Positions 24,657-32,639 of a stretch of DNA of 34,709 nucleotides are shown one piece after another. A program made the position numbers and the translations under genes. The notes under the pieces were generated by a model. It was not told the origin of the DNA and searched no databases. It was given only the letters and a program-made list of their open reading frames with translations. The stretch comes from Clostridiales bacterium (GTDB lineage Bacteria; Bacillota; Clostridia; Saccharofermentanales; Saccharofermentanaceae), in assembly GCA_017962145.1 (NCBI GenBank), contig JAGCVX010000013.1, positions 1 through 34,709 on the forward strand. Direction: 5' to 3'. Numbering within the stretch: the stretch's first letter is position 1; the number at the start of each line of letters is the position of its first letter.

Positions 24657-26061
24657 AAAGCGCCTTGATACAGCAGTTATTTGTCGGATACAAAAGACCC
24701 AGTGCCTGCTGCGTCTTCTCATCTGCCAGATCCATCCACTGGCCGCTGAGGTAAATAAATGACTGACCCGGTTCGATGCCGGAGATGTAATTGACACGAT
24801 GTCCACCGTGGCCTTCTTCTTCGAGATCATCCGGATCGACCGCTTCGATCGGCGCCGTCGCGTTATAAGAGATCACGACAGAAAAATCACTGACTTCGAT
24901 CGGCTCGTCGAGCTCGACGACATAATATCCTTCGTAGTCGAAAGAGACCTCTTTTGTCGCCAGAACCTTCTCCATCGAAGCATCGCGGATCTCGATATGA
25001 ATATGCGTATCGTCCATCGTGCCGAACGGGAAACTGCAGAAGATATCTGCATCCATACCGACATATGTACCCACCGCAGAAAGCGTGCCCTCGTGATGGA
25101 ATACATTTGCAACTGTCGTAACCTCGCCGGTACGGACACCTACCGGGCAGCCGCCTTCGTAACTAAGAACTTCCGAGTACTGATCCGAAATACCCAGCAC
25201 CATGGTCGGAAGGATCGCGGACTCATAGGAGACCCAGAAATATCCGTCATTTCCCGCATTTGTACCATCGCTGTCTTTCATCAGCCATGCGCCGTCTGCC
25301 TTCGTCGGCTCTTTTCCGTATTCCTTTCCGAAATACTCCTTCGGGAAATGGTCGTCCCAACCGACGATGACCGCTTCGTGCCCGAAATACCCGGCCGGGA
25401 AAAGGACGTCCTCGCCCTGATCGGCAAATTCGTTGTCGTAGATCGTCATGTAGCCGTGCGACGAGCATTGACCGGCACTTGCATCGACAAGACATGTCAC
25501 GGCGCCCACGTTTTTGATCACTTCCTGGATCTGCTGGCGGGAAACACGCGGCTTTATGTAGGCTTCATGCTCCTGCTCCCCGTCGATGGCATCGTAAAAG
25601 ACCATCGCCTCGGTCAGTACATAGCCATTGTAACCATTTGAAAGGGACCATACGGCCCATTCCGCCGAGCCGCCGACATTGTTTTCCTGGCCGGGGCTGG
25701 CGACGATCAGACCCTCTTCTTTATCGGGACCATACGTCGCGGAAACGACGTCATCGACTGTGAACGGAACGTCCTTTCCGAAGTGGATCTGATAATATGT
25801 GCGAAGCGAGTCGTCCGTAGCGTGCGCCCAGCAGTTGCCCTTTCCGCCCTGGTCCCGGACTTCGGTCTGGATGCCGTTATCTACCTGGGAATAATATCCC
25901 TTTTTTCCATGTTTATAATCACCGGTCTTGCAGCTGACCGCGCTCAGCGAAAGAGCGGCACAAGCGCCGATCGCCAGTCCCCTTCCGGCGATCTTCTTTG
26001 CATTTTTCAAACCCGCGCGGATCTTTCTGTATTCTTCTTTACATGCTCTGTCATTTCCCAT
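24646..26061 (-). CDS. Papain-family (C1-like) cysteine protease, probable lipoprotein
   Basis: The 471-residue protein has an N-terminal hydrophobic segment ending LSAVSC (Cys44), a possible lipobox, so it is probably surface-anchored. The peptidase domain has RDQGGKGNCWAHA (oxyanion Gln71, nucleophile Cys77) and GYFGHEAVIVGW (His228). The position of papain's Asn175 reads MKDSDGT (Asp263) where KNSWGT is usual, so a catalytic Asn-to-Asp change is likely. A C-terminal beta-rich region of about 180 residues follows, probably a substrate- or wall-binding domain. The start is the ATG at 26059-26061 behind GGGAGGAAAAC; longer in-frame starts have no ribosome site. Confidence 0.85.
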   Translation of the reverse strand: MGNDRACKEEYRKIRAGLKNAKKIAGRGLAIGACAALSLSAVSCKTGDYKHGKKGYYSQVDNGIQTEVRDQGGKGNCWAHATDDSLRTYYQIHFGKDVPFTVDDVVSATYGPDKEEGLIVASPGQENNVGGSAEWAVWSLSNGYNGYVLTEAMVFYDAIDGEQEHEAYIKPRVSRQQIQEVIKNVGAVTCLVDASAGQCSSHGYMTIYDNEFADQGEDVLFPAGYFGHEAVIVGWDDHFPKEYFGKEYGKEPTKADGAWLMKDSDGTNAGNDGYFWVSYESAILPTMVLGISDQYSEVLSYEGGCPVGVRTGEVTTVANVFHHEGTLSAVGTYVGMDADIFCSFPFGTMDDTHIHIEIRDASMEKVLATKEVSFDYEGYYVVELDEPIEVSDFSVVISYNATAPIEAVDPDDLEEEGHGGHRVNYISGIEPGQSFIYLSGQWMDLADEKTQQALGLLYPTNNCCIKALFAK

Positions 26062-26100
26062 GTTGTTTTCCTCCCGTTTTGAATCCTCTGCTTCCAGCAT

Positions 26101-26150
26101 AAAGAAAAACCCTGTCTTCCGACACCCGAAAAAGTGAAGGAAAAACAGGG
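26101..26150 (-). terminator. Terminator after thyA
   Basis: On the minus strand CCCTGT...TCCTTC pairs with GGAAG-ACAGGG and is followed by GTTTTTCTTT. The plus-strand arms are 26110-26120 and 26139-26150. It ends the long leftward operon. Confidence 0.8.
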
Positions 26151-26212
26151 GAAAATGTGAGTATTCGATTCGCGAGGCCGCGTTGAAAAGCGTCGGCCAC
26201 ACGAGCGCGCCG

Positions 26213-27067
26213 TCAGATACCAAGCTCGAATTTCAGCTGCGGCTGCTGCGGCTCGTAGTTAAGCATCTCGAAGTCTTCAACCTTGATATCTTCGATGTTG
26301 CAGCCCGGATCCTTATGAAGGACCAGCATCGGAGAAGGGGCGCTCTCCGCATCGGGCGACAGTGCATTTTCCGCACGACGAAGAAGCTCGTGGGCGTTAT
26401 CAATATGACGGTCGTAGATCTGCTCATTTGCCACAAAATGCGTGAACACGCCGGCTTTGTAACCGGTCGCGCGGGAGATCATCAGAAGGAGCGCGGCGTA
26501 CTGGATCTCGTTGATGCCGCCGGCGCCGGAAGCCGTGAGCATATCGCCGGAACGCTGGACCATGCACATGTCGAGATATTCGCCGCGGACATTCCAGATC
26601 GTAAGGAACGCGCAGGGCGCAAGACCGGGCGTCTCGCGAAGGTCGGTCTCCTGCCAGAGCGACATGATCTTTCTTCTTCCGTACGGATCCTTTTTGATGT
26701 TGTCGATGAGGTTATGGACCATATCGTAGCGCTTGACCGTCGCGCCGTAGCGCTGGCCGATCGTGCCGTCGCCGATGTCCCACGGGGTCCACCAGGTCAC
26801 GCCCATCTCCTCCATCTCGGAAAGTTTATTTGTCGGATTCTTATAGATCGTAAAGATCTCGCGGATGCCGGTTTTCCAGGCCTGCTTGCGAAGCGTGCAG
26901 ATCGGGAATTCCCCGCGGGAAAGATCGTATTTTCTCGTTACGTGATTGACGCTGATCGTGTGCGCCGGTGTGCCGTCTTCGTACTTCGGACGCGGATCGA
27001 CGTCTTTATAGCCGTTTTCCAGGATATTGCGGATATCTTCTACCAGATATTTATCTGCTTTGGTCAT
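26213..27067 (-). CDS. thyA: Thymidylate synthase (clostridial-type ThyA)
   Basis: This 284-residue enzyme converts dUMP to dTMP using methylene-tetrahydrofolate. It shows the active-site Cys152 in LAPCAF, the phosphate-binding RR pair near 131, QRSGD (Arg172, Asp175), an Asn in GGINEIQY (Asn186) and the IYDRH segment (Tyr218, His221). The residue after the active Cys is Ala rather than the His of E. coli ThyA; I associate this with the subfamily of Clostridia and some phages, so I treat it as normal there. A GAGGTGG ribosome site precedes the ATG, and the start overlaps the upstream CPBP gene by 17 bases. No dihydrofolate reductase gene is adjacent. Confidence 0.93.
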   Translation of the reverse strand: MTKADKYLVEDIRNILENGYKDVDPRPKYEDGTPAHTISVNHVTRKYDLSRGEFPICTLRKQAWKTGIREIFTIYKNPTNKLSEMEEMGVTWWTPWDIGDGTIGQRYGATVKRYDMVHNLIDNIKKDPYGRRKIMSLWQETDLRETPGLAPCAFLTIWNVRGEYLDMCMVQRSGDMLTASGAGGINEIQYAALLLMISRATGYKAGVFTHFVANEQIYDRHIDNAHELLRRAENALSPDAESAPSPMLVLHKDPGCNIEDIKVEDFEMLNYEPQQPQLKFELGI

Positions 27068-28055
27068 AGGTCAGCCACCTCGTATCTATATCGCTTTTAC
27101 CATTATACCAAACGATCGCGGAACGTTCCTGCACCACCTGGTCATAAATTCTGTCAAATTCCGGTTCACTCATGACCGTGATATAAAGAAGCGCCAAGCC
27201 GAGGAAGAACATCGCGGCAGAGATGATTCCCGCATACAAAAATCGCTTGGCTTTATGGTTGTCGCTGTCGATGAGCATCATACCCAGAACCAGGAAGATC
27301 GGTGCGCCACAGGCAACAAACAGGTAGACGCCGAGGCTCATCAGACCGCTTACCTCCATGATCGAATCCGAAGCCGCCTGCGCCGAAGACGTGCCGGAGC
27401 CCAGGATACCGATCGACGCCGCAACGAAATTATTCGCAAAATGCAATATCATCGGAAGCAGGATATTATTCTTCTTTACCATCAGATAAGAAAGGATCGC
27501 GCCGAGTGTCGCGGTGCTCAAAAAGCGAAGCGGCGACATGTGCATGATGCCGAAGAAAAGGCCCATGAGCAAAACGACCACCCATTCCTTTTCGACGCCG
27601 CGGAAATGCGACAGCACGCAGCCACGCTCCATCGTTTCTTCGCAGATCGCAGGAAGGAGTGCAGCCACAAAGACCAGGACCAGATACGGCATCGTGCCGT
27701 AGAGCATATCCGAAAGGCCCACCGCTTCACTTCGGAAAGACTTCGGAAGGACAGTCAGTGCGATACCGATGCCGACCATGCTGAACATGAAACCCGCGAT
27801 ACCAAGGAACACGGTACCGAAGAAATCTTTCAAAGTGATCGGCTTGATCGGAAACATCTCTTTGAACTTGACTTTTCTACCAAGGCAGTAGATCACGGAA
27901 ACGACGGCGAACATCAGCTCCGACGCGATCAATCCCGGGATGCCCCAGGTGCGCTGCATATGCGCGCCGACCGACACAAACAAGATCAGAAATCCGGCCT
28001 GTACCACAAATCCCATCCAGGGACGAAGTTTCTCCTGATTCGAAAGTTTCTCCAT
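27051..28055 (-). CDS. CPBP-family intramembrane metalloprotease (CAAX/Abi type)
   Basis: The 334-residue polytopic protein has about eight helices and the three CPBP motifs: EETMERG (Glu139, Glu140, Arg144), FFGIMH (His172) and HFANN (His205, Asn209). These are the metal-binding and catalytic residues of the Rce1-like family. Family members act in prenyl-protein processing, bacteriocin immunity or stress roles; nothing here decides between them. A GGAGGGTTGAGG ribosome site precedes the ATG. It begins 3 bases after the HAD gene stop and overlaps thyA by 17 bases. A charged C-terminal tail extends beyond the last helix. Confidence 0.9.
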   Translation of the reverse strand: MEKLSNQEKLRPWMGFVVQAGFLILFVSVGAHMQRTWGIPGLIASELMFAVVSVIYCLGRKVKFKEMFPIKPITLKDFFGTVFLGIAGFMFSMVGIGIALTVLPKSFRSEAVGLSDMLYGTMPYLVLVFVAALLPAICEETMERGCVLSHFRGVEKEWVVVLLMGLFFGIMHMSPLRFLSTATLGAILSYLMVKKNNILLPMILHFANNFVAASIGILGSGTSSAQAASDSIMEVSGLMSLGVYLFVACGAPIFLVLGMMLIDSDNHKAKRFLYAGIISAAMFFLGLALLYITVMSEPEFDRIYDQVVQERSAIVWYNGKSDIDTRWLTYDQSR

Positions 28056-28058
28056 ACC

Positions 28059-28784
28059 TCAACCCTCCATCACGATCTTATATAGATCTGCCATATCGTC
28101 GATAATATAGTCCGCGCCGGACTCTAAAAGCTCCTTCTGCGATGCATTACCATATGTCACACCGACCGCGTCGGCACCCGCGTTTTTCCCCATCTTGATA
28201 TCAAAAGGCATATCGCCCACGACCAGTGCATTTGCCGCGGGAAATGCTCTTTCGCCGCACAAGACCCGACGAAGATCATGATACTGCGAACCTCCGTTTT
28301 TGGAAAGACCTTCCATCCTTCGGAAAGTTTCAAGGACCGGTTCGGGTTCGGGCTTTAGAAGCTTCGTGTCGTCACTTCCGAGGACCAAAGAAAAATACTT
28401 CATCAGATCCATCGTGCGCAGAAAACCCAGAAGCGACGGAGTATTTCGAGAAGACGCGACCGTCAGGAATACACCTGCTTCGGAAAGCTTTTGAAGGGTC
28501 TCCTCGACATGCGGGAAGATCTCCGGCGGCATCTTCGTTCTGTATTCTTCGAAAAGCGCGCGGTACTCTTTCGTGAGTTCTTCGGCCGTAGCCTCGTCCA
28601 TATCTTCGTAGAGCACCAGAAAACCGGCGGTCGCGGAAAGGCCGATCGTCGCGGCACAGGCGGCCTCGTCCCGGAAAGGAAGGCCGTGGCGGCGGATCGT
28701 CTCCTGCTTGGCGGCCACGATGATGTTTCGCGTGTCCGCGAGCGTGCCGTCGAAATCAAAAATCACCAGATCGTATTTACTCAT
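28059..28784 (-). CDS. HAD-superfamily phosphatase (subfamily IA, Gph/PgmB-like)
   Basis: The 241-residue protein has HAD motif I DFDGTLADT (nucleophile Asp10, Asp12), motif II VASS (Ser111), motif III Lys in LLKPEPEP (Lys144) and motif IV VVGDMPFDIKMGKNAGA (Asp191, Asp195). An alpha-helical cap lies between about residues 17 and 85. The closest general roles are phosphoglycolate phosphatase or another small-phosphate phosphatase. I chose the ATG at 28782-28784 because GGAGAGGAAA precedes it. It is embedded between the second membrane module and the CPBP gene in a continuous operon. Confidence 0.88.
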   Translation of the reverse strand: MSKYDLVIFDFDGTLADTRNIIVAAKQETIRRHGLPFRDEAACAATIGLSATAGFLVLYEDMDEATAEELTKEYRALFEEYRTKMPPEIFPHVEETLQKLSEAGVFLTVASSRNTPSLLGFLRTMDLMKYFSLVLGSDDTKLLKPEPEPVLETFRRMEGLSKNGGSQYHDLRRVLCGERAFPAANALVVGDMPFDIKMGKNAGADAVGVTYGNASQKELLESGADYIIDDMADLYKIVMEG

Positions 28785-28798
28785 TTTCCTCTCCTCAT

Positions 28799-30172
28799 TT
28801 ATACAAACATACCGGCAAATCCGCTGATCAGGACGAGGAATCCGTAGACCAGGAGCGCGCCGCAGACGTAGAGCATGCGGGTGCGTTTGCCGATCGTGCC
28901 GAACTGTTTTCTGTAATTTGCATAGTCGTGCACCGCGATCGCCGAAAAGCACATCAGCATTGCGGTGTAGGTTCTCGTCGAAGACGCGTAGATCGTCGGT
29001 GAAAAGCCCAGCATCACGCGCGATCCGACACCCATCACGGCGAGAGAAAGATCGCAGACGATGCCCTCCGGCGTGTCATTTATCAGGAAGATCTCGGCGC
29101 AGATGCATGCGATGAGGATCAGGAAGATCACAAACTGCAAAGGGCCCGAACCACGCGCCATCGACGCGGCATTGTACGCACCGTGATAGTCGATCTGCGC
29201 ATAAAGGACAGTTGCCGCCGGCGAGATCACTGTTAAAACAGTACGAAGCGGTCCTAAAAGAACAGCGGCCGCAAACGGCACGACGGAGATCACGCGGAAT
29301 AGAAAATCCGAATACTTTCTCCAGATAAAAAGCATCATGACGAAAAGGCAGATAAGGATCAGAAGCTCGCTCTCGCAGAAGATATAGCGGAGCGTCGTCG
29401 AAAGTCCGATATCAAATTTATCGATCGGATCGAGCATGCCGTAAGCCGGGAACCAGTAGGCTTCGTTGGCCTCGCTTCGGGCATAGTTTCCGGGGCATAA
29501 AAGCATGTAGGCGAAACTGAAACCCGTAAGGATCCACAAGATCACGATGCGCGCGCGAAGGTTCTTTTTCAGAAGAAAATACACGAACGCGACAGTGTAG
29601 ATACCTAAAAGCACAACGACATTCTGCTCACCATTTGCCGCATAGATCACGATCAATACATATAAAAGTTCTTCCCAGAGCTTGAGTTTTTCGCCGTCGT
29701 AGGTCTTTCGGATCGGGACCATCGCCGCAAGCATGCAGCACGCAGGCCCGTAGTAGGACGTCGTGCCCATGATCCATCCGGATGTACTTAAGATCACAAA
29801 CGGAAACGAAAGCGAGACCGAGGAGATAAAAAGAGCGAGATGAAAGTCTTCTCTTTTTCCGATCAGAAGATAAAGCGACTTCTGGATAACATACATACTG
29901 CCCGCCGCGTAAAGATAGATCAGGGGGTTATAGTATCTTCGAACGATCATGAAGACCATGTTGATCAAAAGACGCGAACTCCACGTCACGATAACGTCCA
30001 TGATCCATTTGACGCCCTGCATGAAAGACTTCTCGAAATACTGCTGTGTGGATACGTCGTCAGCACCCATATGCGCAAAAAGAAAAGACAGACCGAACAG
30101 GACGCTGACGATAAAAAACAGCATCTCGATCTTCGTGCTCTCTTTTCTTTTAAAAAACTTCTTTGCGTCCAT
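28799..30172 (-). CDS. Polytopic membrane protein, GT-C-like (second module copy)
   Basis: The 457-residue protein has about ten to twelve helices and aligns end to end with the product of 30691-32067. Shared blocks are a DD pair in the loop after the first helix (GADDVST here, GNDDLTR there), TWSSRLLIN, SFPFVILSTSGW, TTSYYGP, YDGEK, ANGEQNVVVL, YGMLDPIDK, LLGPLR, INDTPEG and SSTRTYTA. The early acidic pair and overall topology recall GT-C glycosyltransferases and DUF6056-like proteins, so an envelope glycan role is plausible but unproven. Its start overlaps the partner gene stop by one base (TGATG), so the two are translationally coupled. Confidence 0.8.
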   Translation of the reverse strand: MDAKKFFKRKESTKIEMLFFIVSVLFGLSFLFAHMGADDVSTQQYFEKSFMQGVKWIMDVIVTWSSRLLINMVFMIVRRYYNPLIYLYAAGSMYVIQKSLYLLIGKREDFHLALFISSVSLSFPFVILSTSGWIMGTTSYYGPACCMLAAMVPIRKTYDGEKLKLWEELLYVLIVIYAANGEQNVVVLLGIYTVAFVYFLLKKNLRARIVILWILTGFSFAYMLLCPGNYARSEANEAYWFPAYGMLDPIDKFDIGLSTTLRYIFCESELLILICLFVMMLFIWRKYSDFLFRVISVVPFAAAVLLGPLRTVLTVISPAATVLYAQIDYHGAYNAASMARGSGPLQFVIFLILIACICAEIFLINDTPEGIVCDLSLAVMGVGSRVMLGFSPTIYASSTRTYTAMLMCFSAIAVHDYANYRKQFGTIGKRTRMLYVCGALLVYGFLVLISGFAGMFV

Positions 30173-30672
30173 CAGATGGCCACCACCCTCTGAAGGTCAA
30201 CAAGGACCGTCTGCTCTTCCACTTTATAAAGCAGATAGATGTTATAGATCCCGCCCGGGAAATCCGAACTGTCATAACTCAGTTTCGTCTTAAAACCACT
30301 GTAGTCATAGTTCACCGCGTCGCTGAAAAACTCGGTCACGTCGTGGCGCTTGACCACGGTCGTCGGAAGGACATACGCTTCGTCGGACTTCGGATCATGC
30401 AGGACCACATGCATTTCGATCGGACATGTCTGGAACTTTTTGATCACACACCATCCGGAAAGCGACAGGATATGCTCATCGGCGACGGACTCGGTCTTGA
30501 TCTCATCCATGTTCGAATATACGATCGACGGCGCGGTAAATCCGTAGTCACGGATATCGATGCGTTTTATGCGCATCTCATGCCACGACATAAATGCGGA
30601 AAGAAACAAAATCACACAGACCGCCACGATCAGGAATCCCACTATAAAACGTCGGCTGTGAATCTTTTCCAT
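30172..30672 (-). CDS. Single-helix anchored beta-rich protein (second module copy)
   Basis: The 166-residue protein has one N-terminal helix (about residues 9-28) and an extracytoplasmic domain of about 130 residues. The domain is clearly the sister of the product of 32067-32570. Shared blocks are SWHEMRIK, SGWCV, VVLHDP, LPTTVVKRHDVTEFF, YDYSGF, YLLY and VLVDL-RVVAI. The pattern suggests a beta-sandwich that could bind or present a carbohydrate or partner; this is an inference. A GGAAGGAG ribosome site precedes the ATG. It ends in TGATG, overlapping the start of the large membrane gene by one base. Confidence 0.8.
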   Translation of the reverse strand: MEKIHSRRFIVGFLIVAVCVILFLSAFMSWHEMRIKRIDIRDYGFTAPSIVYSNMDEIKTESVADEHILSLSGWCVIKKFQTCPIEMHVVLHDPKSDEAYVLPTTVVKRHDVTEFFSDAVNYDYSGFKTKLSYDSSDFPGGIYNIYLLYKVEEQTVLVDLQRVVAI

Positions 30673-30690
30673 CGCGACTCTCCTTCCTGA

Positions 30691-32067
30691 TCAGTAAAAC
30701 ATCGTAAGCAGTGCCGAAAGAAGGCTGATGAAGCCGAGCACGATCAATCCGACGCTCAGATACGGCATCACCTGTTTTTTCGAAGTCTTTCCGAATTCTT
30801 TCAGGAAGATCGAATAATCGTGCACGACCAGTGCGCTGATGCAGAATAAAAATGCGGTATACGTTCTCGTAGAAGACGCGTGGATCGTCGGCGAAAGGCC
30901 CATCATGACACGCGTTCCGACGCCGAGTACTGCCATGAGGAAATCCCAGATGCAGCCCTCCGGCGTATCATTGATCAGGAAGATCTCGATGCCGAGGCAG
31001 ACGATCAGGCAGAGATACACACCCACCTGCAGAGGACCTGCGCCTCTTCCCTGCTGCGCTACGTTAAATGCACCGTTGCTGTTGATCTCGCTCACCAGTG
31101 TCGAGGTGATCGGGGAGATCGCAAGAAGGATCGGACGAAGCGGTCCGAGAAGGAGCACGGCAAGTACCGGTACGGCCGAGAGGATGCGGTACAAAAGATC
31201 CTGGTATTTTTTCCATACCAGAGCCATCATGACGGCGCAAAGAAGGATCATCAGGATCTGTCCGTCACAGAACATCCAGTGCAGTGTCGTCGAAAGACCA
31301 AGCTCGATCTTATCGACGGTATCAAGCATGTTATAAGTCGGAAACCAGTCTTTGACTTCCTGGGTTTTTCGAATCCAGTTTCCGCGGCATGTCAGCGTAA
31401 ATGTAAGTCCTGCGATAGCAAGGAGCAGGTGCAGGATCAGACGGAAGCTGCACTTTTTTCTCTTGACCAGAAAATACACGATTCCCACTGCATAGACCGC
31501 GATCAATACGATAACGTTCTGCTCGGCATTGGCCGAATAGATCATCGAAAGGATGTAGATGATGTCCGCCCAAAGCGGGATCTTCTCGCCATCGTAGAAT
31601 TTACGAAGCGGAACGAGTGCCAGAAGCATGCAGGCCGTAGGTCCGAAGTACGAAGTCGTCGCGGTCGCCCAGCCGGAAGTGCTTAAGATCGCAAACGGAA
31701 AACTCATCGCGACACCCGTGATGAAAAGCGACAGCTTAAAGTCATCCTTTTTACCACTCAGGAGATACAGTGCCTTTAAATAGGCATACATGCTGACCGC
31801 AGAATAAAGCATCAGGGACGGCTTATTGTAACGGCCGACCACCATCCAGATGAAGTTGATGATCAATCGGGAACTCCAGTCGGAGACCATGCCCCAGACC
31901 CAGTTCCAGCCGTCCATCAGGGAATCCTCGTAGTAGACGCGGCGGGTCAGGTCGTCGTTACCGATGCGGAAGAAGAAAAAGCACAGACCAAAGAGGATGC
32001 TGACCGTGATAAACAGCAACTCACTCTTCTTCTGCTCTTCGGATTTAAAAAGTTTCTTCTTATCCAT
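30691..32067 (-). CDS. Polytopic membrane protein, GT-C-like (first module copy)
   Basis: This 458-residue paralogue of the 28799-30172 product has nearly the same length, the same order of helices and the motifs GNDDLTR, DWSSRLIIN, SFPFAILSTSGW, TTSYFGP, ANAEQNVIVL, YNMLDTVDK, LLGPLR, INDTPEG and SSTRTYTA. The extracytoplasmic DD pair and the multi-helix topology suggest a lipid-linked-sugar transferase or flippase-like role (weak inference). It starts inside the stop of the anchored partner (TGATG) and is followed after 18 bases by the second copy of the partner gene. Confidence 0.8.
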   Translation of the reverse strand: MDKKKLFKSEEQKKSELLFITVSILFGLCFFFFRIGNDDLTRRVYYEDSLMDGWNWVWGMVSDWSSRLIINFIWMVVGRYNKPSLMLYSAVSMYAYLKALYLLSGKKDDFKLSLFITGVAMSFPFAILSTSGWATATTSYFGPTACMLLALVPLRKFYDGEKIPLWADIIYILSMIYSANAEQNVIVLIAVYAVGIVYFLVKRKKCSFRLILHLLLAIAGLTFTLTCRGNWIRKTQEVKDWFPTYNMLDTVDKIELGLSTTLHWMFCDGQILMILLCAVMMALVWKKYQDLLYRILSAVPVLAVLLLGPLRPILLAISPITSTLVSEINSNGAFNVAQQGRGAGPLQVGVYLCLIVCLGIEIFLINDTPEGCIWDFLMAVLGVGTRVMMGLSPTIHASSTRTYTAFLFCISALVVHDYSIFLKEFGKTSKKQVMPYLSVGLIVLGFISLLSALLTMFY

Positions 32068-32570
32068 CAGATGGCCACCACCCGTTCCAGATCGACCAAA
32101 ACGGGATCTTCCTCACCTGCGGTATAAAGCAGGTAGACATCGTAGATCCCATCCGGCAAACCTTTACCGGTATAGATCATGTCCGTGGAAAATCCGCTGT
32201 AGTCGTAGTATGTACCATCGTTGAAGAATTCCGATACGTCGTGGCGCTTGACCACCGTCGTCGGAAGCTTGTAGGAATCATCCGTATTCGGATCGTGAAG
32301 CACGACATAGATCGTGACCGGACGCGTCGGTACTTTTTCCAGAACGCACCAGCCCTTGACCGTCAATGATTTATCATCGACGATCGATTCCGTCGAGATC
32401 TCGTCGATCGCAAACGAAACGAGTTCTTCGTCGGCCCATTCATATTCATCAAGGGAAATCTTTTTGATCCGCATCTCGTGCCACGAGAGAAAAACGACAA
32501 GAAGAAGGATCACGCAAACGGAAATAATCATCGTGCGAATCACAAATCGCCGACTTTGAAAAAACTGCAT
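32067..32570 (-). CDS. Single-helix anchored beta-rich protein (first module copy)
   Basis: The 167-residue protein has an N-terminal basic patch, one helix (about residues 11-29) and an extracytoplasmic domain with LSWHEMRIK, KGWCVLEKV, VVLHDP, LPTTVVKRHDVSEFF, YDYSGF and VLVDLERVVAI. It pairs with the polytopic partner immediately downstream. A GGAAGGAGAAGG ribosome site precedes the ATG, and a promoter (TTGATT, 17 bases, TAAACT) lies in the 69-base gap upstream. This gap therefore probably starts a separate transcript of the module genes, although readthrough from the methyltransferase gene is also possible. Confidence 0.8.
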   Translation of the reverse strand: MQFFQSRRFVIRTMIISVCVILLLVVFLSWHEMRIKKISLDEYEWADEELVSFAIDEISTESIVDDKSLTVKGWCVLEKVPTRPVTIYVVLHDPNTDDSYKLPTTVVKRHDVSEFFNDGTYYDYSGFSTDMIYTGKGLPDGIYDVYLLYTAGEEDPVLVDLERVVAI

Positions 32571-32598
32571 ATCCCTTCTCCTTCCTTAGAACATACCT

Positions 32599-32627
32599 AG
32601 TTTACAACGACAGGCGGTGCAAATCAA
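32599..32627 (-). promoter_or_regulatory. Candidate promoter of the tandem membrane modules
   Basis: TTGATT (-35), 17 bases and TAAACT (-10) on the minus strand. A start near 32592 would give a leader of about 22 bases. Both hexamers match consensus at 4 of 6 positions. Confidence 0.5.
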
Positions 32628-32639
32628 GGCAGAAAGGAT

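Larger units (their letters stand above)
395..31073. repeat. Dispersed octamer GTGCATTT (extended CRGTGCATTT), 21 copies
   Basis: Counted by eye on both strands. Plus-strand GTGCATTT starts: 395, 1689, 2773, 4989, 7122, 11299, 15469, 16798, 26362, 28226. Plus-strand AAATGCAC starts (minus-orientation copies): 1555, 3770, 4225, 14347, 18047, 18625, 18952, 20732, 22205, 23781, 31066. The decamer CAGTGCATTT accounts for 12 copies and CGGTGCATTT for 6. Chance for an octamer over both strands of this window is about one. Copies lie in different reading frames, in both orientations, and in gaps, so codon use does not explain them. Three further sites are the palindrome AAATGCATTT (3371, about 8545, about 13036). 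Confidence 0.75.

Noticed and set aside
26362..26369. GTGCATTT copies as rho-independent terminator or hairpin parts
   Set aside because: Some copies have short complementary flanks (for example CGTGG and CCACG around the copy at 11299), but most do not, and many lie inside coding frames without a U-tract.
26213..27067. Inactive thymidylate synthase because the residue after the active Cys is not His
   Set aside because: The PCA form fits the clostridial subfamily, and the other catalytic residues (Arg172, Asp175, Asn186, Tyr218, His221) are present.
26183..28085. Long plus-strand open frames opposite thyA and the CPBP gene
   Set aside because: They lack ribosome sites and recognisable domains, and lie exactly opposite well-supported minus-strand genes. 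Their length follows from codon bias of the real genes.
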